DNA of 64,000 bases from Owenia fusiformis (GCA_903813345.2 CAIIXF020000011.1:24294166-24358165), one strand, 5' to 3'. Counted from the first letter of the stretch, positions 35,001-50,000 are shown. Notes: generated by a model not told the origin, from the letters alone. Made by a program: numbers and translations.

Positions 35001-38000
35001 CATACCCCAAACGTTCTACAGTGTGCGAAGTTCCAACATTTTGACCCTTAAAACCCGCGAAACACCCAATTTTAAAGGGACGTATTCAGTAAACCTGCAC
35101 AAAAGACAATGCTACTTGAACTAGCCATCAGAACTTCATGAAAAACGAAAAATCAATGATGTTCAGTTTAGTAAAGTAGCAAGTAGTCGTACTCATGAGA
35201 GAATATAAATCACTTGTGCAATTTGTACAACTTTAAACAGCTGTTTTAAGTAGATTAGTATCGTTATGGGCAAAAACCCCCCAAAATAGCCCAAAATTTG
35301 TCCAAAAAATCAAATTTTTCATGCTCAAGGCTGAATTATTTTGTCTATTTTGCTACATTTATCAGTGCAGTGACAAGAAGTCTTGTGGATAGCGCAACTT
35401 TTCCTGAACGTTTCTCTAATAAGATATTTTAATGACAAAATAACTACATTTAGTCTGGAATAAATTGTCACAAAATATAATGACCCAAGGGGTCAAGAGA
35501 ACCCTATAAAATGAAAAGTGCTAAGGGGATTTGAGCAAAAATGTACATATCACTTCATAAAACCCCAAACTTTAAAATTCATATTGAACAAAATGCATAT
35601 TCAGTCAACCATGACACTAATAGGGTCAATACAACTCACGTGCGATTTGTTTTGGTCATGGTTTAGGAAAAGTAGTACTTAAAACACTAGTTTGCTACTT
35701 TGTAGATGTATGGCACGTATATGTGTACATGCATTGACAATTAATGTTTGGTAATAGCTAGAAGGAGTGTCAGGGACCGCTGACAGATTATAATTTTGAA
35801 CCCAAAATTTGAATTATATTTTTGGCGGTCTCAGTAAATCAATGATGTAATCAGGTCCTACGTGCTTTTTTCAGGCCCAGAAATCAATGCTCGCTTATAA
35901 ATGTAGCAAAATCTTTTTTCGTTCGTGGGATATTTTTTTCACCATATAACCGAACGTGAAGTTTTTGAATAGGTCTACATGATCTGAATGGATGCGAGGA
36001 TTCGATGGGCTGGGATTTGAGAAATTATGATTTGAACTTTGCCAATTTTACATGTATTCCAATGGGTGAAAAAGTAAGTTGCTTTCTACCTTAGTACATG
36101 TAAACGGATACTTAATTCCTATGGGACTTAAAAACACAAACCACGACGTCCAAAAAGAGGCCTAGTAGCCTACCACAATAAAACGATCAAAGAATTTAAA
36201 AGGGGGTATAAGATTGCTTCTTTTCACGTTAAATTATAGTTTCGGGATATAGGATATATGGGGTTTGTTTTTATAATGACTGATGTACATTGAGAGTTAA
36301 TTTTTTCTTGCTAGGACGCATTACAATTTATCACTTTCCCCTTGGCTTGAGATATTAATAATGCTTCAAGTGATCATAAAGTACGTTCAATATTTTTCAG
36401 TTAACGTCAATGCTGTGTGGACGACCTATGTGAGGTGGGGAAGAACTGTATGCCCTGACACCGCCGAGGTGTTTTACGAAGGTAGACAGTCTGCTATCGT
36501 TCAATGGCAAATTGTAATTGACATAACAAAGGGAAAATTAAGTGATAATTTAACTGTTTCACGAATTCATAGCAATTGTTGCAAATGTATTTAGGTATAG
36601 CCGGTGGTTCAGACCATGCTCATAGTGGAAGCGGAGCAAACTATGTCTGTTTGCCGAAGAAACCCGAGTGGGGGAAAATTGTTGCTGGTCTCGGCGGTAC
36701 TAGCGCGTATATATATGGAGCCGAATATCAGTTAAGTGCAGGCCATAGCAACCCATTCCTCGCAACGAATGCCCCAAATTCTGAAAATGCAGAATCGCTT
36801 CACGACAATGACGTACCGTGCGTAGTATGCCAAGTCCCAAGGGGCGTTTCAATGGTACCAGCCAGACACTCATGCCCAACGGGTTGGACATTGGAGTACA
36901 AAGGCTATCTGGTGGCTGGTCATTACAATCATCCCCGTAGCGGTATTTTTGAATGCATGGACGAGGCACCCGAGACGAGACAAGGCGGTCATGCAGACCA
37001 AAACGGTGCGCTTTTCTACTCTGTCCAAGCGGTATGTGGATCGCTGCCCTGTCCCGACTATATACATGGCGCGGAGCTGACATGTGCTGTCTGTTCTAAG
37101 TGAACTTGAAAAGTAATTGAAAATTATGTTTCATGGTTCTGTATCATTTGAAAGAATATGTCGCCCAAACCAATTAAAAAAATAAAACCTATTAATTACT
37201 AGCGAATTCGAAATTAAATGGAGGTACATGTACACTATTGAAAATTATAGTGAGCGAAACGTTATTATACATTACGATTTACGATGCTATATGTTTTGAA
37301 ATTGCTTTTTGCATATTATTTCTATAAGGATACCAGAAAATGAAATCACTGCAATGAATGAATATATTATTAGACTCCAGATGAAAATCTGGAGTCTATT
37401 GCTTTTGCCAGTTTTCTTATTATTATTATTAGACTCCAGATGAAATCTGGAGTCTATTGTTTTCGTCAGTTTTCTTATTCTTCTTCTTCTTATTATTCTA
37501 TACCAGTTTTCTCAATAACCATTAGGTTTTCAGTAAAGTCAATCATTTGGTCAATTTAGGTTCAGTATCTAGTTCCTCGGAAATTGGGTCAAATTTTTAT
37601 CTAGGTCAAAGGTCAAGAACTAGGTCAAATCCAGTACTTTGTCACTTTTTTCGATTTTCTCGGTCGTCCTTCAATATTTTCGATCCGGGTTTTTTTCATT
37701 GTGTTCCTTATAAAAAAGTAGAAATCCTAAGGTCGATTTAGTTTTTTGATATCTCAAACCGATTTCGAGATATCAGTGTCCGAAAACGAGGTCCAAAAAA
37801 AAGTTCTACGAATTAAATGGCCAGGATATTAGTCTTATAGGAAATTTTCTCAGGATTCCGAATCTGAAAACCAAATTTCGATCTGACTTCCCGTTCGGAA
37901 GTTATGGCGTTTTGAATGCTCAAAAATTGCTAAATTTGGTGCCCATGTTAAGTCAATGGGAAAAAAGATTTTTTTGAAGTGAAAAATACAAAATATAGAC

Positions 38001-41000
38001 TGAGTTCAGCTAAATATAATGAAAGCTTTTAAAAGAATGGGACCTCAAAAGCCATGTAGCTTTAAAATTTGGACATCAAAATGCCTAGGTCAGAATCTAG
38101 GTCAAATTCAAAGTTTTTTCTTATTTTTGCGATTCTGACACTACAGATTAATTATATTCTTCAAAATTGTGTATACATGTAGCCAAGAGTGTGCTAATAG
38201 TGTTAGCCTTTTGCCGTCAGAAAGTATTTTGCCCCACTTTTGAGATATGGTGTCCGAAAAGTAGGTCAAAATAAAAAATTCTCCAAATTTAACGTGTGAG
38301 TTATGAACTAAGTATAGAATTTCCTCAGGAATCCAAATCTGCAAACCAAATTTCGATCCGACTACCAGTTCGGAAGTTATGACATTTTAAAAGCTCAAAA
38401 ATTGCTAAATTTGGTGCCCCATGTTATGTCAATGGGAAAAAATATTTTTTTGAAGTGAAAAATACGGAATATAGACTGAGTTCAGCTTCATATAATCAAA
38501 GCCTTTAAAAGAAGGGGACCTCAAAAGCCATCTAGCTTCACAATTTTGACACCGAAATGCCTAGGTCAAAATCTAGGTCAAATTCATAGGTTTTTCTTAT
38601 TTTTTCGATTCTGACACTACACTTTAATTATATTCTTCGAAATTGTGTATACATGTAGCCAAGAATATGCTAATAGTGTTAGCCTTTTGCCGTCAGAAAG
38701 TATTTTGACCCACTTTTGAGATATGGTGTCCGAAAAGTAGGTCTAAATAAAAAGTTCTCCAAATTGAATATATGAGTTATGAATTAAGGGTAGAATTCTG
38801 TCAGGAATCCGAATCTGCAAACCAAATGTCGATCCGACTTCCGGTTCGGAAGTTATGGCGTGTCCGAAAAGTAGGTCAAAATAAAAAATCTCCAAATTTA
38901 AAGTATGAGCTATGAATTAGGAGTAGAATTTTGTCAGGAATCCGAATCTGCAAACCAAATTTCGATCCGACTTCCGGTTCGGAAGTGATAGCGTTTTGAA
39001 ATTTCGAGAAAAATCGATCTGATGGTATCCTGATAGAAAGTCAAGAGTAGAGAAGAAAATATAGAAAAAATCATCCATCCTTCCTTCATATCTTTTCCTT
39101 CCTATCCTTCCTATCCTATCCTATCCTTTCTTCCTATTCTATTCTATCCTATCCTTCTTTCTTATTCTATCCTATCGTTCTTTCCTATTCTATCCTATCC
39201 TATCTTCCTATTTTATTTATCCATCTCTTTCTAGATGACTCAGCTTATTTTGGATGACTCGGCTTATTCTGGATGACTCGGCTAAAAAAAAGTCTAGATC
39301 TGGTGTTACGTTCGAAAATAACAGAAAGTAAAAACAGCAATTAAAATATGATAACAATATATTTATATTTTGAAAACTAAATAATATAACAATAATATAA
39401 AGGAGGTTTAATACTTATGTGATGTCCAATCAATGATACGGCTTATTCTTGATGTCGATAAATGTCGTTGACGATACTTGAGAATGTTCCGGATCACGAA
39501 ATGTTTCAATAATCGATAATAGTTCTCCAATGTTTGTAATAATCCAATAATGTTTGTTGTAATCCTATAATGTTCGTATCCAATAATGTTTGATGATAAT
39601 CCACAAATGTTTGATGATAATCCACAAATGTTTATGATAATCCACGAATATATATGATAATCCGTATATAATGTATGTTGTAATATATGTCCATATAAAG
39701 TCCTCAGGTTGTATGTTTGTAGTGTTATAAATGTTCCCACAGTAGGTGTCTGTAATAATCCGCTAAGAAGATGTCCCTTTGATAAACTTTGAAATTCTGC
39801 TTTATTTAGTTCCTTTGAGATGTCCAGTTATGATTTCTTAATTATCTGCTAATGAGAGTCACTGTGCTGTTCTTTTTATAATGTGAAAGAATGATCCAGA
39901 AACGAATCTTCTGGAACTACATCTTGATTGGACATCTTTAGTGACATGATTAAATTTTAATGAATGGTTATAATTTCTAGAACTCTCTGGATGGTCAAGG
40001 GTTAATGAGTCATTCAGTTCAGTTTTGTTTACAAGATACAGTGTATAATGTCATTGTGACCTTGACCTAAGATCTCTAATAAAGAATAGCTCAATATATA
40101 CAGCAAGCATACATTACAAATTAAACTATAGGTGAATATAGTAGAATATAATATACATGTAGCTCACTACTGTAACACCTCCCTCCTTAAAAGAAAAGTT
40201 TTGAATGCAATGAAAAACTTTTACAAGAATATCTTGAGTAGCGAGCGTTACAATTTCTAAAAGTGAGGTTGAGACTTACATGATATTAATTTTACAATAG
40301 TCCTTTTATATGCAGTATGTTTACAAATAATATAATACTTTCTATCGTTACAGTGTGAGTACAATCTAATAACATATAATGTTCTGTAATAATGTGTTAC
40401 AATAGTATCATACTACAATAGTATCAAACTAAGTTATGCATCAAGTCATAAATACAATACATGCAATAGATCATATAACATATACAATAGCATACATTTT
40501 TGAGTCTGACAAACACAAAACTAGTACAATGTTTTAAATTATCACATGATCTTAATAAGTATGTCTAATAGTACACTCTCATATTATCAAGCAATCTTGT
40601 GACACTATTTAATGATCACCTATAATGCTCACATAATCTAGATACAATCTTATAGTTCATATAATATCAATTTCACTATTTAGGCAAATGTTTTTATATA
40701 TTGTTAAAATAAAGTGACAGTTATCACAAATCTCTAATTTGCCTACCATATAATATAATCTTCATGAGTTAATCATTATAATTTACAATATCTGACTCTT
40801 GAATAACATGCATGTATAGTTGTCATTTACATACAAGTTTGGCCTATGAGCTAAGAGCACAAGCTCATGTTGAGTAAAGAAATTTTATCACGCTCAACAT
40901 ACTTTTTCATCATGTGTAGCTCTCTACAGCTCACAGGAGTAGTTTTATCAATGCAAATGAAATCATTCAGCACTGAGTCAGACTTTGAGTAAGATTTAAA

Positions 41001-44000
41001 CTCTTTTGAAAGCCCAACAAATGTGAAATTGTTGATTTGTGATTTCACAATATACTTGGTTTTGCTATTCCTAAACATAAGGAGTGATTTTATTTCTAGA
41101 AACTGTGTGGCCATAGACAGAATAGTGAGCAGATATTGATTATCAGATTTTGTTTTTGGTAGTGGACCAACACAGTCAATAAGAACCTTACTAAATGGTT
41201 CATCAAATGCAGGTATAGGGTGTAAAGGAGCAATTGGAATTTTCTGGTTAGGTTTCCCTACCATTTGACATGTATGACAAGACCTACAATACTCTTGGAC
41301 ATCTTGTTTTAATTTGGGCCAATAGAAATGATTGAGTATTTTATGGTATGTTTTAGTTACTCCTAAATGACCTGCCATGGGAGAATCATGAGCTAGACTC
41401 AAGATTTCCTTATGATATGATTTTGGGACAACAATTTGATGTACAATTGCCCAATCATCTTCAGGGGAAGCTTCAGGGGGTCTCCACTTTCGCATTAATA
41501 TGCCATCCTTTTTGTAGAAACAAACAGGGACCTTGACAGCTTCATCAATAGTAAGACATCTTTTATGAAGATCAATGAGTGATGGATCATGCTCTTGTTC
41601 ATAAATTAACATGTGTTTAGAATGAGGATCATTTTTCAAAGAATCACTATCAGAAATAGAGGATGAAACCTCAGAACTAGAAGAGGATGAAACCTCAGAA
41701 CAAGGAGGGGATGAAACCTCATGAACACTAGCAGAAGAAGATGAAACTTCATCAAGACTAGCAAGAGCGGGCGAAACCGCATTAAAATAGTGATCCTGCT
41801 CAGAAGGTGAATCACCTCTGGCAATAGGCTTTTTCAATGAAGAATTTGCCTCAATAGTTGACTGCTTGGCTCGAACAGAAGGCTGTTTCAATGAAGAATT
41901 TGCCTTTAAAATAGGATAAGGACCATCTTTAACAAGTGGTGAGTGACATTCATCATCAAACAAGGAGCTTAAAAACCCACTATCAAAGTCATCTCCCACA
42001 GACGAATCCCCGCTATCAGCTAACCTTTTAGCCATAGCCCTAGTAACAGCACAAGCAGGATATATATCTGAGTCCTCTTGGACAGAATCCTCAATAGAAC
42101 AAGGCTGATCTGAAACAATGGGGTCTAATGATACCTTACCCCCAGCTAAATCATTGCCTAAAAGCAATGCGACTCCTTCAACAGGAAGTTGTGGCCTAAC
42201 ACCAACAATAACTGGCCCTTTGACTAACTCTGATGTGATATGAATACGATGGAGGGGAACTTTAGTAAAACCTAATTCAATGCCTTGCATCAAAATATGG
42301 GTACCTGTGAATGACTCCTCAGATAAAGGAAGGACACCTTCTAACAACAAAGTCTGAGATGCACCCGTGTCTCTAAGAATCTTAATTGGCTTTGAATTGG
42401 TATCATCACTTGACAGTGACACAGATCCTTCAGACATGAAAGGCTTATAATCCTCCATAATATCACTATGAGTAGATTTCTCAGTATGAGTATATGAATC
42501 CCAAACAATGGGCTTTCTTGAAATGGGAACTGTAGCACAACCATTTGAATGAGCAGAACCAGACATCTCTCTTCTATTCTTAATCCTATAGCATTCAGAA
42601 ATAAGATGACCAGGCTTTTTACAATAGTTACAGGTGACATTTGATTTTGGACCTGAAGAATTTGATTGATCTGATTTTGAGCTAGAACTCTGTGATGAAT
42701 AAGACTGGTCTTTTGCTTTGTTTGATGTATTTGATGATGAGGACTGATTTGATTTAGAGTCATATGAAGGTTTGTTACCTTGATAACCTCTATAGTTAGG
42801 ATTGCCCTTGATAAAACTACCCTTGTGAGTAAGAGCATAATCATCAGACAGGGTGGCAGCTTGACTTAAAGTTTCTACCTTGTGTTCATCTAAGTAAGTT
42901 CTAATGTGATATTGAACACAGTTTTTAAATTGTTCTATTAGCATAAGCTCTCTGAGCTTCTTAAACTCTTCAGATACATCTTTAGAGACAAGCCACCTGT
43001 CAAAAAGCTGCTCTTGCTCTCGAGCAAACTCAACATGGGTTTGGTCACTCTGTTTGTGGGCATTTCTAAATTTTTGTCTGTAAGCTTCTGGCACTAGTTC
43101 ATAAGCTTTAAGAATTGCATTTTTAACTAGGTCATAATCAGAGCATACTTCTCCTGAGAGAGAGGCAAATATTTCACTAGCTTTACCAATGAATACACTC
43201 TGGAGCATAACTGGCCATGCTGATTTAGGCCAATCGAGGCTTTGAGCGACTTTTTCAAAATGCGTAAAGTATTTATCAACATTTTTCTCCTGAAATTTAG
43301 GTACAAATTTGAGAAATTTTGAAGCGTCAAATCTATTTTCAAAATGTTGATGCATAGTAGCATGTTCATCAGTTTTAGATTGAGCTTCTATTTCCAAACG
43401 TTTTAATTCAATTTCTCTTTGAATTTCTTGTTCTCTCATTTGTCTTTCATTTTCTCTTTTTTCTCTTTCATTTTGCATTTCTAACTCTTTTTCTCTTAAT
43501 TCTTTTTCATTTTGCAACTCTTTTTCTCTCCTTTCATTTTCAAGCTCTTTTTCTCTTATTTCAAGCTCTTTAAGCCTTATAGGATCTACAGGCTCAACAT
43601 GCTGGACTGGCTCTACAATAAGCTTTAATGCTTCTTCTGGTAATATTTCTTCCGCTACCAAATATGGTACCAGAATATTTTTTATTGCACCTTTTCGGTA
43701 TGAAGTTTTTACTGCCAAACCAACATGTTTTGCTAGTGCCAGAAGTTCAGTTTTCTTTAAACTGTCAAATTCCTCCAAAGAGGGCGCTTCTAAAAATGTC
43801 TCAACCTCAAAACTCATTTTCAATTAATTGCTGTCTTCACAATTTAAATATACAATTTTGGAATTTTGAATTTTAAGATTTATGAATTTTAGCTTGTTGT
43901 AGTTGTATCCCGGACGAGCCCCCAATTTCTGTTACGTTCGAAAATAACAGAAAGTAAAAACAGCAATTAAAATATGATAACAATATATTTATATTTTGAA

Positions 44001-47000
44001 AACTAAATAATATAACAATAATATAAAGGAGGTTTAATACTTATGTGATGTCCAATCAATGATACGGCTTATTCTTGATGTCGATAAATGTCGTTGACGA
44101 TACTTGAGAATGTTCCGGATCACGAAATGTTTCAATAATCGATAATAGTTCTCCAATGTTTGTAATAATCCAATAATGTTTGTTGTAATCCTATAATGTT
44201 CGTATCCAATAATGTTTGATGATAATCCACAAATGTTTGATGATAATCCACAAATGTTTATGATAATCCACGAATATATATGATAATCCGTATATAATGT
44301 ATGTTGTAATATATGTCCATATAAAGTCCTCAGGTTGTATGTTTGTAGTGTTATAAATGTTCCCACAGTAGGTGTCTGTAATAATCCGCTAAGAAGATGT
44401 CCCTTTGATAAACTTTGAAATTCTGCTTTATTTAGTTCCTTTGAGATGTCCAGTTATGATTTCTTAATTATCTGCTAATGAGAGTCACTGTGCTGTTCTT
44501 TTTATAATGTGAAAGAATGATCCAGAAACGAATCTTCTGGAACTACATCTTGATTGGACATCTTTAGTGACATGATTAAATTTTAATGAATGGTTATAAT
44601 TTCTAGAACTCTCTGGATGGTCAAGGGTTAATGAGTCATTCAGTTCAGTTTTGTTTACAAGATACAGTGTATAATGTCATTGTGACCTTGACCTAAGATC
44701 TCTAATAAAGAATAGCTCAATATATACAGCAAGCATACATTACAAATTAAACTATAGGTGAATATAGTAGAATATAATATACATGTAGCTCACTACTGTA
44801 ACACTGGAGTCTGAAATTGAACTTCGTTCAATTTCCAAAATCTAGTTATTATTATTCTTTCTTCCTCTTCCTCCTTCCCAGATTTCTCACCAACTAGAAG
44901 AGCTTACTTTAAGCTGCTTACATGATCAACTAGGGAATGTATCTGGGATGATGGGAAATTAGGTCAAATTTTTATCTAGGTCAAAGGTCAAGAACTAGGT
45001 CAAATCCAGTACTTTGTCACTTTTTTCAATTTTCTCGGTCGTCCTTCAATATTTCCAATCCGGTTTTTTTTCATTGTGTTCCTCATAAAAAAGTAGGGGA
45101 AAACAGGTCGATTTAGTTTTTTGATATCTCAAACCGATTTCGAGATATCAGTGTCCGAAAACGAGGTCCAAAAAAAAGTTCTCCCAATTCAATGTCCACG
45201 CTACTGGTCTTGGAGGAAATTTTCTCAGGATTCCGAATCTGAAAACCAAATTTCGATCCGACTTCCGGTTCGGAAGTTATATCGTTTTGAAAGCTCAAAA
45301 ATCGCTAAATTTGGTGCCCATGTTAAGTCAATGGGAAAAAAGATTTTTTTGAAGTGAAAAATACGAAATATAGACTGAGTTCAGCTAAATATAATGGAAG
45401 CTTTTAAAAGAAGGGGACCTCAAAAGCCATCTAGCTTAAAAATTTGGACACAAAAATGCCAAGGTCAAAATCTAGGTCAAATTCAAAGCTTTTCCTTATT
45501 TTTGCGATTCTGACACTACACTTTAATTATATTCTTTGAAATCGTGTATACATGTAGCCAAGAGTGTGCTAATAGTGTAAGCCTTTTGCCGTCAGGAAGT
45601 ATTTTGACCCACTTTTGAGATATGGTGTCCCAAAAGTAGGTCAAAATAAAAAATTCTTCAAATTTAACGTATGAGTTATGAATCAGGGGTAAAATTTTGT
45701 CAGGAATCGGAATCTGCAAACCATATTTCGATCCGACTTCCGGTTCGGAAGTTATGGCGTGTCCAAAAAGTAGGTCAAAATTAAAAAAATTCTAAATTTA
45801 ACGTATGAGTTATGAATTAGGGGTAGAATTTTGTCAGGAATCCGAATCTGCAAACCAAATTACGATTCGACTTCTTGTTCAGAAGTTATGATGTTTTGAA
45901 AGCTCAAAAATCGCTAAATTTGGTGCCCCATATTAAATCAATTGGACCGAATAATTTTTTGAAGTGTAAAAATACAAGATATAGAATGAGTACAGCTAAA
46001 CATAATGAAAGCCCATAAAAGAAGGGGACCTCAAAAGCTACTTTCCTTCAAAATTTGGACACAAAATTACCTAGTTCAAAATCTAGGTCAAATTCTTAGT
46101 TTTTTCTTATTTTTGCAATTCGGACACTACACTTCAATGATATTCTTCGAAATTTTGTATACATGTAGCAAAGAGTGTGCTTATAATGTTAACTTTTTGC
46201 CGTCAAGAAGTTTTTAGACCCACTTTTGAGATCTGGTGATTGAAATGTAGGTCAAAATAAAAAGTTCTCCAAATTTAACGTATGAGTTATGAATTAGGGG
46301 CATAATTTCCTAAGGAATACGGATCTGAAATTAAAATTGCAATCCGACCCCCGGTTAAGATTCTTAGCCATTTTGAAGTTTGAAATTCGCACTTGCCAGT
46401 ATTCACGATGCAGATTGATCAAATAAACTTTCAAAAAGTCCTACATACCCTACTTTACCTCCCTACCTACTCAGCTACTTATTTGACTACTTACTCAATT
46501 GCTTAATTAGTTATTACTTACTTAGCTACTTACTCAGCTTTTTACCCAGTTACTTACTCAGCTACTTACTCAACTGCTACTAAGGTACTTACTCAACTAA
46601 TTACTCAGTTACTTACTCAGCTCTTTACTGATCTATCTAGGTCAAATAAATCTGGAGTCTTAAATTGAACTTGTTCAATTTCACAAATCTAGTTATTAGA
46701 CTCCAGATGAAATCTGGAGTCTATTGTTTTCGTCAGTTTTCTTATTCTTCTTCTTCTTATTATTCTATACCAGTTTTCTCAATAACCATTAGGTTTTCAG
46801 TAAAGTCAATCATTTGGTCAATTTAGGTTCAGTATCTAGTTCCTCGGAAATTGGGTCAAATTTTTATCTAGGTCAAAGGTCAAGAACTAGGTCAAATCCA
46901 GTACTTTGTCACTTTTTTCGATTTTCTCGGTCGTCCTTCAATATTTTCGATCCGGGTTTTTTTCATTGTGTTCCTTATAAAAAAGTAGAAATCCTAGGGT

Positions 47001-50000
47001 CGATTTAGTTTTTTGATATCTCAAACCGATTTCGAGATATCAGTGTCCGAAAACGAGGTCCAAAAAAAAGTTCTACGAATTAAATGGCCAGGATATTAGT
47101 CTTATAGGAAATTTTCTCAGGATTCCGAATCTGAAAACCAAATTTCGATCTGACTTCCCGTTCGGAAGTTATGGCGTTTTGAATGCTCAAAAATTGCTAA
47201 ATTTGGTGCCCATGTTAAGTCAATGGGAAAAAAGATTTTTTTGAAGTGAAAAATACAAAATATAGACTGAGTTCAGCTAAATATAATGAAAGCTTTTAAA
47301 AGAATGGGACCTCAAAAGCCATGTAGCTTTAAAATTTGGACATCAAAATGCCTAGGTCAGAATCTAGGTCAAATTCAAAGTTTTTTCTTATTTTTGCGAT
47401 TCTGACACTACAGATTAATTATATTCTTCAAAATTGTGTATACATGTAGCCAAGAGTGTGCTAATAGTGTTAGCCTTTTGCCGTCAGAAAGTATTTTGCC
47501 CCACTTTTGAGATATGGTGTCCGAAAAGTAGGTCAAAATAAAAAATTCTCCAAATTTAACGTGTGAGTTATGAACTAAGTATAGAATTTCCTCAGGAATC
47601 CAAATCTGCAAACCAAATTTCGATCCGACTACCAGTTCGGAAGTTATGACATTTTAAAAGCTCAAAAATTGCTAAATTTGGTGCCCCATGTTATGTCAAT
47701 GGGAAAAAATATTTTTTTGAAGTGAAAAATACGGAATATAGACTGAGTTCAGCTTCATATAATCAAAGCCTTTAAAAGAAGGGGACCTCAAAAGCCATCT
47801 AGCTTCACAATTTTGACACCGAAATGCCTAGGTCAAAATCTAGGTCAAATTCATAGGTTTTTCTTATTTTTTCGATTCTGACACTACACTTTAATTATAT
47901 TCTTCGAAATTGTGTATACATGTAGCCAAGAATATGCTAATAGTGTTAGCCTTTTGCCGTCAGAAAGTATTTTGACCCACTTTTGAGATATGGTGTCCGA
48001 AAAGTAGGTCTAAATAAAAAGTTCTCCAAATTGAATATATGAGTTATGAATTAAGGGTAGAATTCTGTCAGGAATCCGAATCTGCAAACCAAATGTCGAT
48101 CCGACTTCCGGTTCGGAAGTTATGGCGTGTCCGAAAAGTAGGTCAAAATAAAAAATCTCCAAATTTAAAGTATGAGCTATGAATTAGGAGTAGAATTTTG
48201 TCAGGAATCCGAATCTGCAAACCAAATTTCGATCCGACTTCCGGTTCGGAAGTGATAGCGTTTTGAAATTTCGAGAAAAATCGATCTGATGGTATCCTGA
48301 TAGAAAGTCAAGAGTAGAGAAGAAAATATAGAAAAAATCATCCATCCTTCCTTCATATCTTTTCCTTCCTATCCTTCCTATCCTATCCTATCCTTTCTTC
48401 CTATTCTATTCTATCCTATCCTTCTTTCTTATTCTATCCTATCGTTCTTTCCTATTCTATCCTATCCTATCTTCCTATTTTATTTATCCATCTCTTTCTA
48501 GATGACTCAGCTTATTTTGGATGACTCGGCTTATTCTGGATGACTCGGCTAAAAAAAAGTCTAGATCTGGAGTCTGAAATTGAACTTCGTTCAATTTCCA
48601 AAATCTAGTTATTATTATTCTTTCAGAATCTTCCTCCTTCCCAGATTTCTCACCAACTAAAAGAATTTACTTTAAGCTGCTTACATGATCAACTATGGGC
48701 AGTACCTGGGATGATGGGAAATTAGGTCAAATTTTTATCTAGGTCAAGGGTCAAGAACTAGGTCAAATCAACATTCTGTCAATTATCTTCGTTGTTGTTT
48801 GTCGTAACCACTTCATCTTAGTTTCTACATGTAGCTTAGAAAAAAACAAATCGAGAGTGTGCCATCCGTTTTTTGATTACTCTTAGCGATTTTGAGATAT
48901 GGCGTCCTGAAAGTAGGTCAGAACCAAAAAGTTCTCCAAATTTAACATATGAGCTATGAAATAAGGGTAGAATTTTATCAGGAATCCGAATCTGCAAACC
49001 AAATTTTGATCCAACTCCCCGTTCGGAAGTTATGGCGTTTTGAAAGCTCAAAAATCGCTAAATTTGGTGCCCATGTTAAGTCAATGGGAAAAAACATTTT
49101 TTTGAAGTGAAAAATACGAAATATAGACTGAGTTCAGCTAAATTTAATGAAGGCTTTTAAAAGAAGGGGACCTCATAAGCCATCTAGCTTCAAAATTTGG
49201 ACACCAAAATGCCTAGGTCAAAATCTAGGTCAAATTCAAAGTTTTTCCTTATTTTTGCGATTCTGACACAACAGATTAATTATATTCTTCGAAATTTTGT
49301 ATACATGTAGCTAAGAGTCTGCTAATAGTGTTAGCCTTTTGCCGTCAGAAAGTATTTTGCCCCATTTTTGAGATATGGTGTCCGAAAAGTAGGTCAAAAT
49401 AAAAAATTCTCAAAATTTGACGTTTGAGTTATGAATTAAGTATAGAATTTTCTCAGGAATCCGAATCTGCAAACCAAATTTCGATCCGACTTTCGGTTTG
49501 GAAGTTATGGCGTGTCCGAAAAGTAGGTCAAAATAAAAAGTTTCCAAATTTAACGTATGAGCTATGAATTAAGAATAAAATTTTCTGTGGAATCCAAATC
49601 TGCAAACCAAATTTCGATCCGACTTCCGGTTCGGAAGTTATGGCGTTTTGAAAGCTCAAAAATCGCTAAATTTGGTGCCCCATGTTATGTCAATGGGAAA
49701 AAATATTTTTTAGAAGTGTAAAATCCGAGATATAGACTAAGTACAGCTAAACATAATGGAAGCCCATAAAAGAAGGGGACCTCAAAACCTTCTAATTTTG
49801 AAAATTTGGACAACAAAATGCCTAGGTCAAAATCTAGGTCAAATTCAAAGCTTTTCCTTATTTTTGCGATTCTGACACTACACTTTAATTATATTCTTCG
49901 AAATTGTGTATACATGTAGCCAAGAGTGTGCTAATAGCGTTAGCCTTTTGCCGTCAAAAAGTATTTTGACCCACTTTTGAGATATGGTGTCCCAAAAGTA

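Larger units (their letters stand above)
39304..44803 (-). mobile_element. LTR retrotransposon (Gypsy-like, no reverse transcriptase), 5.5 kb
   Basis: Two 874-bp LTRs (39304-40177 and 43930-44803) start TGTTAC and end GTAACA and look identical. CTGG is present on both sides (39300-39303 and 44804-44807) as a 4-bp target duplication. The coding strand is minus: primer-binding site 43907-43924, one long ORF 40851-43823 and a polypurine tract 40178-40188. The ORF carries gag, zinc knuckle, a protease motif and the start of integrase. Reverse transcriptase and RNase H are missing, so the copy must be mobilised in trans. Equal LTRs and the empty site in the sister repeat (about 48563-48580) indicate a recent insertion. 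Confidence 0.93.

Noticed and set aside
34254-36091. A small LTR retrotransposon (TRIM)
   Set aside because: The direct repeats lack TG..CA ends, primer-binding site, polypurine tract and a target duplication.
39408-44366. Identical 110-codon frames at 39408-39740 and 44034-44366
   Set aside because: Both lie in the LTRs of the retrotransposon and are AT-rich chance frames.
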